A stretch of DNA of 20,860 bases from Sphaeroforma arctica JP610 (Eukaryota; Opisthokonta; Ichthyosporea; Ichthyophonida). Position 1 is the stretch's first letter. Each line of letters opens with the position of its first letter. Of this stretch, positions 1-11,925 are shown one piece after another. Location: positions 164,231 through 185,090 of the forward strand of contig NW_014040508.1 of assembly GCF_001186125.1 (NCBI RefSeq). Direction: 5' to 3'. Position numbers and translations under genes: made by a program. The notes under the pieces were generated by a model. It made no database searches. It was not told the origin of the DNA and saw only the letters and a program-made list of their open reading frames with translations.

Positions 1-3000
1 TAACATGTGTGTTCCTCAATAGCGCTCAGGTTATGCTAAAAGACAAAAGGGAAAAGAAAGACAAGGGAAAGCAAGATAACAATACCTTTTTGACCGCGTA
101 TGTAATTCCTCTAATGGGCTATAAGCCGAAGGATTATGGACGAGAATTGGGAATTATGTTTATCTACATAATTTCAAATCTATTGAATATAATTTTACGA
201 CAAGAAGGTTTTAAGTGGCCAAACGCTAAAACCGAGATGTTATGTTATCTTATGTTCTCATCTGATATAGCGTCTTTGAGAGGGAGTTTTTCGTAAAAGA
301 TTTTACTGTCAAAGAATGGACACAAAACAGACTCGTGCCGACAAATAAAATGTCTACAGACTATTACTACTTTTACAAGACCTAATATTAACACTAGATG
401 GGATAGAAGTAGTGGGCATGATAAAATTATGCACAAGTAACTCGTGAACGGGTTACTCAAAAGTCAGCTGACCAGATGGATCTGCAACAGCAACTATCGT
501 AGCATAAAGATTATAAACCCGGATGTGTAGCGTGTGTCGAGTTGGACTCTGTACTTCACCAAAATAATTTCAGACATAACTTTATGGACAACATGCAGAT
601 TCTTGCACGTACTCTTTAGAGTGTACAAGCTGTAAAAAGACACACGGGATGCATACCTCGTCTTGCAACAATATCCTTGGATAATATGCCTATATAGGCT
701 AGACCCCTATAGAACGAGAACAAGCAGTAAACGTTGGCATCATGTGTAGACGGTAAACCGTAATATGTCTGAAGTGAAGACGATGAACGCATTGTTTTTC
801 CTGTATATGTAAATGGATTAAGGACTAATGCGCTGTTCGACCCAGGATCGTTTTCTCAACTTGTTACGCTTATGTGTGATGTAGAGACATCTTTAGAAGC
901 TACGCATAATATTATGCCCAATGAGTAAGAACTTTTGTGTTATGAGAAGCCAAGTATATTCATAGAATGATACAATCAGATTTTGTGGTCGTACTAGAAA
1001 TGTCTATCCAATTTGACATAATTGGAATGTGTGAGTTTTCTTTTTGTTGCAATAACTCCCACTTGTTTACCAATACAGACGGAATAGAATAGATACATGA
1101 AGGATCAATCTGGCAATAATATTTTAAGGCCACAATCATTACCAAATGTTATCATAAAGGAATCAATTTCTGATCCTGTGAAGAAAATAACTGACGTGAT
1201 TGTTACCAATCGAGTCTAAATTCAAATTTCACGATGGTTCCGTAAATTTATATCTATCAAGAGTTGACTTTACTACGTAAAAGACATCCTCACGTTACTG
1301 TGACTCTCACCGACGTTTAGAAACAATTTTAAAACAGGTAAACGAATGGTTAGAGGAATGAGTAACAGAACTTTTTTTCGAACCAACACCGTCTAACTTG
1401 ACACAGTTAGCAGTACAACAATTCAACTCTGATGGGACTTTTGAAAAGAATAGAGTTATTTGGATATGAATTATATAAAAGAGATCCAACCTACACATAA
1501 AAACTCCACTTGCCGCGTAAAAAAGAGATGCTGAGGTCTCTTGAAGGAGCCACTGACTTTCAAAGATAGATTTCACTCAAGGGCACCATCAGATACGGAT
1601 CTTTAAGGATACTTTTCATTTGTATGGAAAGGGCAGCAATATATGTTCCGAGGAACATCATTTGGGCGCCATATGCTTTCTGCAGTCTCCCAACAGATCA
1701 CGGAAGATCAAATTTAAGACATGCCTGTAGTAAAGTTAAGTTAGATAATGTTAAAATCTTCACAATAACAAGGGAAGGACATAAACATGTCGCATGACAA
1801 GTCCTCGCGTATTTAAACGCTAATAACTTCAAGATTGATGAAAATAAGTGTATGTGGGTAGTTGACAAGGTCCAACTACTTAGATACCCTTTCTCGGGTG
1901 AAAATACAGAAATTAATACAGGTAAAGTGGATCACTTTCGAGACTGGAGAACTCCTACAAGCGAAAAGAATCTTGACAGTCGTTGAGGATTTGTAAACTT
2001 CTGTAAAGATGGATTTCTACACCTATCGAACTTGTTAAAGTCTTTTGGTTACGTACATTTACACAAGAGTAAACTAAGCGACCTATGGACAGCTGAAGGT
2101 GAAAGTAAAGACTGTCGTTCAGACTGTGCCAGTGATGCGCCGCCCTATAGACACAATACTTTATAAGGTAGCAATGAATCCATCCGCTAACGCTGTAGGA
2201 GAAGTACTATATCAGGTTGTTAAGAACGATCCTAGATACAGTTCTTTAGTAAGAGCTCAAAGGCTTCATAGCGTAATTATCCTACTGTAAAGCAGAAATT
2301 ACTAGCAATTGTACCAGCTTTAAAGATTTTCGAATACAATCTATATGGTATTCACTTTAAAGTGGTGTGTGATCAAAATTATATGGTATATCCGAACGAT
2401 ATGAAGCCACACAATCAACTGGTAGTCTATGTCTGGTTTCTTTTACAATAGAGCATTTATCATGTGCACAAACCACTTACGGGATATGATGGCATGTCTG
2501 TTACCCACCTATCAGAAAACAGTCGAGAGTTCTTAGCAACTGACTGTAAACTGCTAAACAAGTCAGCTGCTAAACGATGGGGTAAACATACTATAGATAT
2601 GTTTACTGTGTTATATATCGCAAAGCTTCCGGACTTTAGGTCCCTAAACCATCCTAAAGGAGATGCGTCCGAGATTAATCTCAGAGAACATAACGTATGA
2701 GCTAACCAGTCTTGGAAGTTGAAAAGGTAATTGCCTTCTTATTTGAACATGATGAACGCAAAAATCTCTGGTTCGATAAAACTGGTAATCATAATACAGG
2801 ATGAAACAATTCATTTGAAACGAGGTGTTGACATCTTCTTGCATATGGGTGCCCAGGCGATCAAGAAGGCGCTCTGGCTTTGTACTATGATATTGCGTAT
2901 AGGCCCTAAATTACTCCCGAGAGTTAAAACTGACTCCCGAGAGCAGATTAAGTTTCTCGACCGACTCCGGAGAGTGTATTAACTATTAAGTCTGTCAACC

Positions 3001-3360
3001 GCAACATTCTGAAAGTAGCTGCGTTCCCATTCTACTTGGAGATCTTCAACAAAATTCAACGAAGGGTAGATAAATCTGACAGACCCTTCAATGAAAATGT
3101 TGGTAAAATTCATGAAAAGATGCAGTAACACAGAATGACAATGCGTTGGAACCTGGCGATTATAACATTGTATAAAGAAACGCTACAAATATTATTTTAG
3201 ATTGTATGCCAACTCCTGCTAGAGCTGATTTATATAGTACGATGGAAATAGATACTCATATGGTCCTATAAAAGAGCATCATCGACCACGCGAGTTGCGC
3301 ACTTGGCAGTGAGATAAGCTTGGATGAAGTAGCATATACAAACAACATATAATAAGCGAC
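1..3360 (+). mobile_element. Broken Ty3/gypsy-type LTR retrotransposon, copy 1
   Basis: This is a fossil of a Ty3/gypsy-like element in the order protease, reverse transcriptase, RNase H, integrase. A short protease-like patch with a LFDPGS motif lies near 790-870. Reverse transcriptase resemblance runs about 1300-2030, including the palm and thumb part near 1690-1920. RNase H resemblance (around KQKLLAIVPALKIFEYNLYG) lies near 2285-2400. The integrase and its C-terminal tail are the likely origin of about 2460-3300, where a LEPGDY-type motif lies near 3140-3180. The left 700 bases are probably gag but I see no firm motif. It is degraded throughout, with dozens of breaks, so it looks old. Terminal repeats could not be paired, and the left end may lie outside the window. 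Family assignment is by eye; the gypsy class is fairly secure because RNase H is followed by integrase. Confidence 0.75.
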
Positions 3361-3445
3361 AACATAACCTCCCTCAACATTTTTTTCGTAAAAAATGGAA
3401 ATAGCCGAAGGCTCTTTAATTTAAATTTAAGCAAATTTTGCACAT

Positions 3446-3567
3446 AAAGTCACTAAATGTACATTTGTACATATTTGATCAATATTTCACTACATTTTCA
3501 TCGACAAAATGAGTGAATGTACATTTAGTTACTTTCCCGCATTTTTAATGTACTTTTAGCGACTTTG
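3446..3567. repeat. Inverted repeat with a third, direct-oriented copy
   Basis: The 20 bases at 3446-3465 are the reverse complement of 3516-3535 at 19 of 20 positions, separated by a 50-base loop. A third, less exact copy of the second arm lies at 3548-3567. The loop contains the palindrome TTGATCAA. Each arm carries the self-complementary core AATGTACATT. It lies just after the end of retroelement copy 1, so it may belong to that element's terminal repeat or to an unrelated small element. Confidence 0.7.
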
Positions 3568-4954
3568 TTCAGTTTTTAAAGACTACACAAATTTCTCGTA
3601 AAGTATTTGCATCTATTATGTATGAGAGTATAGCCAACGTTGTAGCGGATCGCTTTCATATGAGTATGAAATATGCGACTGAGAATACACGTTAGTATAA
3701 TCATATCCTCTTAAGTGATGTGCTGAAGTTTACGATCAACTTATAAAATGATTGACTTAAGTTAATATTCTGGGTGAGATTATGTCAGTCTTGAGACTGG
3801 TGATCTTCTGAGACTGGTGATCTTAAGTGGATACAGTACAAGACATGTATATAGATGTCTATAAACATGGAGACTTCAGTCACAGTCGTCTTCTTTAAAG
3901 TCTATAGCTACACAAGGGGGACTATCTTCCACGAATTCAAACTCAGGGAAAGTACAGACTGTTCCGCAGAAATCAGATGCTAATAAATTTATGTGGATCA
4001 GCAATATCACAACGTGACGCATTCTGCAGTAGATACAATGGTCGCAGAAGCAAAACGCTGAGGTAAGCTAAACCTATATAAACTATGTGATCAAAAGTAC
4101 TTTAAGTGTAAATCTTGTGAAAGAAACTAGATCAAGCGTACAATGGTTTGGGCCCCACTCAAGTCGGTCCTGGAAAGTAATAAAAAATACGCCGGGTCAT
4201 CAGGGTTTTAGGACATGATGATAACGTCTTCTAGATGTTCGATGTAGCCTCCAGGTAATATTTTTATATATTGTAAGGAGTAAGCTACCTGAGGTAGAGG
4301 CAGAATTATGCTTATGCATCTTTGGCGATCATGGCCACTCCTAATCTTATGCCATTTAAGCACGTATCTGGCATATATGAGGAACGAGGAGTACTCTATG
4401 GACCACAAATGCTAGGTGCCAACGAGTTCCGTCACAGGAAACTTATTTTTCTACATAGAACCGCGACGATGTTATCGATCGGCCCTATCGTTTAAAATGT
4501 GTACAGGATCAGATAAATGAAACACCTGACTCCGTAGCCGGCGTATCCCCGATATACTAGTTGTAGAAAGGGTGGCTGAAAAGGCTCAGTCACTAAAGTG
4601 GCTAGAGAGACTAGATGGAGTATATAAGGGTTTATACCCTGTACTTCAAAATAAGTGCAATATTGCACTTTTAAACCCGCATGGTCGGTGATCCAAGAAG
4701 AAGAAACAGTCTTCTTCAAGAATAGTGATTATATTAGTATACTACGGAGAAAGTAGGAAACTGGTATTCAGTCATATTGTTACTTTTCGATCATTTTGCA
4801 ATCTTTGTTCATAATGAAAGTCAGACACATACATAATTAATAATGTAAATGGGTCAAGTGCAGTTGACGTGGGATTATCTAGGATTTAGGGTATAGGGTA
4901 GTACCGAGTGACCAGAAAATATTGCCGTGTACATATGACTTGTTCAATAGACAA

Positions 4955-5440
4955 ATGTAAAAAATGGCTCACAGTATAAAGGCGTAAAGTCTTAAATGGT
5001 GCACTTCTAAAAGATAAATCTGATGATCTTTATAAGCCGATGATTTATACTAGCACTTTCAAACCTCATATAATATGTCGATGTACACCAGCATTGGGTC
5101 GACTCTTAAGACGTGCCACACCAACCTGTAAACTTTTTATTTTATTTTTTGCTATCTATCTATAAGGGGACATAACTAAATATATCTTAAGTAACATATG
5201 AGTCTTACTTTCAAATAAAAAGTTAATTTCCTCTAATCGATAATGTAGAAGATGGCTCGAAGTATATAAGCTGAAGGTCATAAATGGTGCATTTCTAAAA
5301 CATGAACCAGATGGTTTTTATAAGCTGATGATTTAAACTACGATTTTCAAAACCCATATGAAATGCCAAATATGCACCAGCCTCGGATCGACTCCTAGAC
5401 ATGTCACACCATCCTGGGAACCTATTATTTTGTTACTTAA
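4955..5440 (+). repeat. Diverged direct repeat of about 200 bp, two copies
   Basis: The block at about 4955-5175 reappears at about 5240-5440. Shared landmarks in the same order are AAATGGTGCA, TTTATAAGC, GATGATTTA, GCACCAGC, TCGACTC and CACACCA, followed by a T-rich end. The copies are offset by about 280 bases and clearly diverged. They could be two LTR fragments, a tandem duplication within an LTR, or a short interspersed repeat inserted twice. I cannot tell which without other copies in the genome. Confidence 0.7.
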
Positions 5441-5589
5441 GCAACCACTTAAAAATTGATATCCTGGAAAGTCAAAAAATGTGGACTTTCTAACATTATA
5501 AATTTTCTACTGTTTAGCATCTAAAGTGCCTATCGTCCACTTGACTAAAAGAAATTGACATTTCGTAGATTTTGTAGAAAACACTCAAT

Positions 5590-8500
5590 GAACAAATCGA
5601 TGACGGTTGGGGATGTAGCGGCATATAAAAACACGGTGTCACCCAGCTAGAGTCTCACTTGTACTCAGTGTCGATGGCTCAGCCCTGAAGGCAATGTCTC
5701 AAGTATTTAGATGTAGGAGTGTTACTTCTTCAACCACTATCAATGTATGATCGATTGATAGATTTTTTTCCTGAAGCCGCCAACAAGGACCTGTCTATCA
5801 AGAAAAGGGTGTTTCGGGATTTTGCTGACTGTCGCAAAGTCTAGGAAAGGCTACGTTCAAATGAGAGAATCAAATAAGAGAATCTCTACTTTTCCAAAAT
5901 CTACTACCTCGACCCAATCTCAATCTGCCGACGTTGCTTCAGATCAGGCCACAAATATCACTTCAAAATAAGGTGCTACATACATCTAAATTATCAAATT
6001 CAAACACGTTGCTTGTCACCAACGGATTGGTTGTAAAATCCACCTCATGTGAACTATCCCTTGCAAGCCACTAAATTAGGTTTGAATGCTGCGATCATAT
6101 CATACCAACGTCTACTAATACATCAAATTCTGTTACTACTACTGCAACAAACCATCTTGCAAGTTACCATTTGCACTATATCAGATATCGTAGACACTCC
6201 ATTACCAACGACGCTACGCTTGACCATCCGTTAGATCTATCCAATCTTACCCGTGGATATGATCGATTGAAAATAATATTCATTCATCATTGAGACCACA
6301 TGGATCATCGTGATTTCTGCAACAACTTCACAGCGAATTTCGATTTAGAGATGTTACCACTCAGAATGGAAATATTAATCCGCACTCTATCAACCCTGAC
6401 GCTCACCCACGAGTTCGTTAACTGCTTGTATCTGATCAAAACGTGAAGAACTGGAGATAACACCAAGTTTCTACTTGATATCTAACGTGTTAAGCAGTTA
6501 GTTTCACTGGAGGGAATTTGAATTATGCTCAGACTGAACTAAGATACCGACATGCAAGACCTGCGCATCTAACGAGGGCTCTGGAAAACTCAGCTAGAAT
6601 TGAAGTTGACCTTTTTTCAAATGAGAAACGGCAGAGGCCCTAAAATTTCTAGATTTTACCAAGAAGACAGCTTCCCTCACCGATGAGCATATATTCAATA
6701 CTGCAGTACACTTCTCTACAATAATGATGGAAACAGCAATCAGAAGAAAATTAGGGCTCATGGGAAGAACTTGAATCGACTGTATCGAATGACAAGACTT
6801 GATTCCTTGCAGGTGAACGCGATCGAGAACTCTTAGCTTCGAGAAAGTCTTACGCTAATGACTCCACGGGTGTACACTACTATACTTAAACCAGTGACGG
6901 TAATATATGCTTGGATCTATACAGGATTATGACGTTATATTCAACAAAACAAGATAAAAAAGTGATCAAACAATCGAATAAGCTAGTATACATTTTCAGT
7001 TTGCTTTCCATGACTTTGTTGCCAACGGAAGTATTAAAAAAGAGAGTTGTTGGGAACAACTGTCCGTGGACAATGCGGGCCGGCGCTCAAGTGCTATAAC
7101 AGTATCTGCTAATCATAAAAAGTGTATATCCATGATAACAGGTTGTACATAGCCTTAGGACTATTTAGTAGGCACATAAGGGAAAGTAGAAAGAAGAAAT
7201 ATTTTGAAGGTGGTCATCCATGTTGGAGTGGTAGATCCTAGGAAGAGTCCCGAACATGGTGCATTTTTGATAATATGTTGTCTTAGTTTTAAAACTTTTG
7301 AAACAAACGTCGGCTTTCCAATCGAAGTGCCCTTCTTAAACTACGTGAGTTGGAGAATCAAGAACGTTGTCAAAGCCCAAATCAAAGATTGCATGAAATG
7401 GGGTCTGATAGAAATCAAGTACGATGCTACCCCTGTTAGCTAGCACTCTGTGGTCGATAAGTTTAAGTCTAATTGTACTTCTAGTAAAATCAGAGCTGTT
7501 CTGGACTCATCTCCGATAAATTGACGGATATCCCAACATGCAAAATGAAAGGAACCAAGGTCTTTACCAAGATTGACCTTACAGCATCGTTCCACAAACT
7601 GTATAATCCACAATTTTCATTATTGTTCACGTGGCAAAGTGATAAGTATTTTTTTACAGAGGCTCCTGATGAACAACGTTTGCTACCATACTTTTTTATA
7701 ACAAGTATTGATGGCGCTCTTAGCTGATATGTGGGATAACGCGTTCGTGTATTTGTACTATATGTCTACTTCAACAGCAGCCGAGCATAGGCTCGTAAAA
7801 CTTGTAGTTAAGAGCATAATGAAGGAGTTGTTATTAAAGATACTGCCAACTGACTGCGCTATAGGGTATCATCGGCCGGAGTAGAAATATCTCCGGTGGA
7901 GAAGCAATTTCTTTTTGTCTATCGACGTCAATAACCTGGAGAGAGGTCAATTCTGTGTGTGGGGTTATAACTTCGTCTCGGACTTGGTACCACACTTATC
8001 TCACTACCTAAAACCTTTTTGTCGCCTAGTTTACACAAAAGAAAATTGAGGGAATTCAAAGCAACTAAGCTTTCAAATTAGTCAAAGAAAAGGTATTGAA
8101 TGTATCTATTGTGAAACGCCTTGTAGACAGTGATCCATTTCAAGTAGCTGCTCACTTTTTAATAGAACGATAGGTGAAGTACTGTACCATACTATCAACG
8201 GCAAACCCGCTACATACAGTTCTTAGCAAGAATTTTAGTAAGAGTCAACGGAACTACTTTACCATAAAACCGCAACAACTTGCCATTGTTGCGCTACGAC
8301 AGTTTAAAGACACCTTTGCGGAAGATGTTCTGTGTCGCCATTGATCAAAAGCCCATAACATACCTCAAAGGTATGTAAATTTGCTGCTGAACACAAAGAA
8401 CATGTATCCGAATATAAGACGCTAACTCACCTTAAGGGTGATCCCTTTCAGCTTGGCCTTTGCAAGCATAATGCGTGAGCCAACCCTCCATGGCAACATA

Positions 8501-10190
8501 CCCCAGTCGTTAAATTTTGTTTTTCATTACTAAATTGACTAGTCCCATGCTGTGCTGTTCCATACATCACTTTGATCATTGGATGCATGAGCTTACTACT
8601 TTGATACAAGATGAACCAGTCCCGACCGTGAAACCGACACGTTCGTATATCAGTGGAAACTCTTTTCCGAAAGCTTGAATTGAATGAGTCTAAAGCTTCG
8701 CTATTCGTTAGTTCAAGACTAACGCAACACAAAAGCCCACCAGCAATACATTCAAGATTACGCTTATTAGAGGTTGTTACTATCGTAAAGCATAGACCTT
8801 GCTAAGGCCATGGACCAACGAATTTGATTTCTACACAACGAATCAGAAGCTCGCCCATATTTTTAGAAGCGCTACTTAAAGAACAACCAGGTGTTGCAAA
8901 ACAATTATGTAAACGACTACGTGAATCATCATATCGGACTGAAGAATTCTTGAACAAGGCAAATATTAGTGTAATCAATTGCGTTTTCGAAACGGCCTTT
9001 TAAAATAAAACATTCACTGATCACACTACTGAAGACTTGGTTCATCCATTGAGTGTTGTAACATAAACACGCACGAACTTAGAAAAGCTCGAAAGTATAG
9101 ATACATTACTGCATAATCTTACTCACCGAGCGTTTGGCCACACTTACACGGTGCCAATTCACGTAGAACTTGGTCATCCTGCACTGAAAGAAAATATACG
9201 TGAAGTGTACCGACGCTGTACTAATTGTGCAAGTCCCATATCAAGTACTACGGTTGGGTATCCCTATCAGTCGTTACGGAAGTGCAATCTATGTGCCAAG
9301 TTCAGCTTATGCGCCAAGACCTGTTAAGACTCCTGCGATCCAGGTACAATGACGATGTATACGGCAGCCACTTCTTTTGTGTGGCTTCTGGCTACAAGTT
9401 GTTATATGTAATACCAACAAAACCGCCCTTAAGCAATTGCAGAAGTATGTTATCATGTCTTTTGTGACTTCGGGTTCGCCGAGCACTATGTTTGGATATT
9501 GATAGTGAGCTTTGTACCGGCGTAAAGTACGCACTTATAGTTATTATATGTAGTACCAACAAAAACGCCCCCAAGCAATTGTAGAACTATGTTGTCATGC
9601 CTTTTTGTGACTTCGGGTTCACCGAGTACTATGTTTGGATATTGATAGTGAGCTTTGTACCGACGTAAAGTACGCACTTATTGTTGTTATATGTAGTACC
9701 AACAAAAACGCCCAATTGCAGAACTATGTTACTATGCCTTTTGTGACTTCGAATTCACCGAGTACTGTGTATAAATATCGATAGTGAGCTTTGTACCGAC
9801 TTAAAGTACGCACTTATACTCATATCAGGCATGTCATAAAGGCGTGATATACTTTATAAACCTCAAATGCCGGGCGCTAAGGAGACATGTCACGGAGAAC
9901 TCAAGAAAACTTTACGTACTCCATTAAGTGACGAAGACGACATGTGGCCTTATCAATTGAAGCCAATTTAACCTCAACTGAATAGCTGCTTGTATCCTCA
10001 AACCGAAACATTTGGTTTCACTACTTTATTTTTAGCCGCTATAATGAAATACAAAACTGTTGTGCCCGACAAACACAATATTTCTGGCTGCAAAAAAGCC
10101 AAGCATATGCAGAATGTTGTTTACCTTTGTTTAAACGAGCACAACAATCGGTTCCTACTTAAAGCGCAAGTCCAATTGAATGAATAGAAA
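5590..10190 (+). mobile_element. Broken Ty3/gypsy-type LTR retrotransposon, copy 2
   Basis: This is a second fossil of the same class and orientation as copy 1. A Ser/Thr/Asn-rich, gag-like region probably covers about 5590-6700. Reverse transcriptase resemblance runs about 7290-7730; the patch TKIDLTASFH near 7560-7600 is the clearest. RNase H resemblance lies near 8090-8350, and the zinc-binding part of integrase near 9110-9240 (HVELGHPALKENI followed by a Cys pair). The integrase core lies near 9330-9830, where one segment is present three times in tandem. The likely integrase C-terminus is about 9900-10190. It is broken in many places (dozens), so it is old. The borders are approximate because I could not pair terminal repeats. 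Confidence 0.75.
9399..9820 (+). repeat. 142-bp tandem triplication inside the copy 2 integrase region
   Basis: Three head-to-tail copies of a unit of about 142 bp begin at about 9399, 9541 and 9684. Shared landmarks are TTATATGTA, ACCAACAAAA, CGCC, AATTGCAGAA, TTTTGTGACTTCG, ATAGTGAGCTTTGTACCG and AAAGTACGCACTTAT. The unit covers part of the integrase core of the fossil element. The copies are more alike than the age of the element suggests, so the triplication probably came after the element had decayed. Confidence 0.9.
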
Positions 10191-11830
10191 ACATTGTCAA
10201 GCTCAAAGTTGGTATTTAGATAAATTGTCATAATTAATCAAAACTCGAACGTCACTGAACTATCTTCTTAGACGATCAGATCGTTTATATTTTCACATCA
10301 TGATGAGAAACGTGATACGAGTTAGGTAGAATAGACGATACGAACGCAACCGAACGTATTCACACCTCCGTAATCACATTTGCTCGCCCATTTGAGTCTG
10401 ATATCCATGTTCTGGAGTCACAACTCAAAAAGACATTGTTGACAAATTATCCCAATTTAATTGCACATCTATAAGACCCGCTTCACGGACGGTATTGTCA
10501 TCTGACTAACATACTTCCTTTCCGACTCTTCAACAAGAAATGGTTAATTTTGTTTTACATAAAAACTCACGTGATAAAGAGAAAGGCTTCCATCAGGTGA
10601 ATACCAACCCTGGCAATTCTGAAATACCTTACTTACCAACCACATTGCACGTGATATTTACCAACAGTGAACCTAATCTAAAAACCTAAAAACATGGTTA
10701 CTTGACCCACAAATATACGTCATAGAGCACATCATGAGACTTGATCATGTACATATAGGCCCCAGACTTACTTGGTAAGACATGACCGAAACCGGTTTGC
10801 TTGTGAACAACCGTAGCTACAAAGCTACTGAGGGCTATGACGAAGAAGGACAGCCTCTGGTCAGTCTAAAATATCAGATATCAATGCTTCCAAATTTTGT
10901 TTTTTGACCTATCTAAAACCACGATACATTTTCTGATGATATCCAGCGTTCTGTATTCACTTTGATAGCTCAATATACTGCAGCCCGTAGTATGGCTTGC
11001 GGACCTATATTGAAATCAGACACTGACGGACCGAACTACTTTTGAGAACCCGGTCACCATTATATGTCACCATTAAATATAATTTGAAGTTCCTCATGCG
11101 ATGTGTTGTTTAGTAAACTTTCGCAAGCAAGCGGCCTAGACCAATACAATTGACCGCAGGAATAACATCTATCGTATACTTGCGCTGGATACGATCTTGT
11201 GACCATTATCGACTAAGGTTATCACCATGAACACATAATAGTAGTAGATATTTAGGTGCCATAAGTTGTTCGTTAAAAGCATCACTGTTATATGATCCTT
11301 AGATGGCTTGCCATCACGCGCTTCATGGACATTGGCAATTAGAAGCTCGCATTCGTAAGTCGTTATCTCATGCTTAGCAAGTCAACCATTCCAATTTTAA
11401 CTTCGGCTTGCTCATCGGACGTATACTCGCCATCGGAATCAGACTGCCCAAGACAGCTCGATCTACTCTTCCGCAATCCCGAGAAGTATTATCCTTTTAA
11501 TATACTCATGGCTGCTTTCACACTCGTATCGTGCATGTATTCATGGCTACTTTCACACTCGTGTATCGTGCTTCTATCCTCGAATTCGGATCACACTCGA
11601 CAAAGATCAGGTTCCTTTTTCTGAGCTGTGATTTGACTTCTTACAATAGGTACCATCTAGTCACAGAGAAGGTAGACGGAAATATTTCATTTGTCCTCCT
11701 TAGCGCAAGATATTGTCGGTGCAAAGTAGCTTTCGGTCTCTCGCAAGTTATCAATGACAGGAGTGGTAACACCTGGACACGCAGTAACAGAACTTTCCAT
11801 CTATCATAAATCAATTATTTTTAATATCAG
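10191..11830. other. Stretch with no identified gene
   Basis: I see no recognisable protein, RNA gene or mobile-element signature here. The left part (to about 10,700) may still be decayed retroelement tail. A frame on the + strand near 10,740-10,910 stays open for about 45 codons without a family match. On the - strand a 41-codon stretch (11366-11488, then a stop at 11363-11365) encodes an acidic, Ser-rich peptide containing DSDGEYTSDEQAE. It has no obvious splice acceptor in front. The part next to 11831 should contain the 3' UTR of the gamma-tubulin gene; no AATAAA was seen just below the stop codon. Confidence 0.4.
11506..11572 (+). repeat. Short tandem duplication of about 32 bp
   Basis: The sequence TCATGGCTGCTTTCACACTC with its following ATCGTGC occurs at about 11508-11536 and again, with one substitution and a small insertion, at about 11540-11571. 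It lies in the unassigned region and has no visible function. Confidence 0.8.
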
Positions 11831-11925
11831 CTACGATTGCATGTTGTTTGGAGCTTTTGGGCCTGTTGCAGGTACACCTGGCCTGTCTCGGTGATTGTGG
11901 AGTCCGCCCGCACCGGTTTGACTGC
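11831..11925 (-). CDS. Gamma-tubulin exon 10, terminal, encoding a Gly/Pro-rich tail
   Basis: The exon is 95 nt: it completes a Gly codon, adds 30 residues ([20 protein letters not shown] then [10 protein letters not shown]) and ends at a TAG at 11831-11833. The acceptor CCTACTGAACAG has a reasonable pyrimidine tract and the phase fits exon 9. It is GC-rich against AT-rich flanks, like the other exons. Gamma-tubulin tails vary widely, so homology cannot confirm it; the read-through tail is the competing model. Confidence 0.7.

Larger units (their letters stand above)
3361..5590. other. AT-rich spacer between the two retroelement fossils
   Basis: No gene is identifiable here. The stretch is AT-rich, with short open frames that look like chance or retroelement debris. 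It may hold LTR remnants or pieces of a third copy; a few patches near 4080-4200 and 4500-4720 read like degraded gag or integrase-tail sequence, but I could not confirm this. It contains an inverted repeat (3446-3535), a 17-bp tandem repeat (about 3790-3824) and a diverged direct repeat of roughly 200 bp (4955-5175 and 5240-5440). Confidence 0.4.

Noticed and set aside
8448-8732. A 94-codon - strand open frame
   Set aside because: It lies opposite the decayed copy 2 retroelement, has no recognisable family and is probably a shadow.
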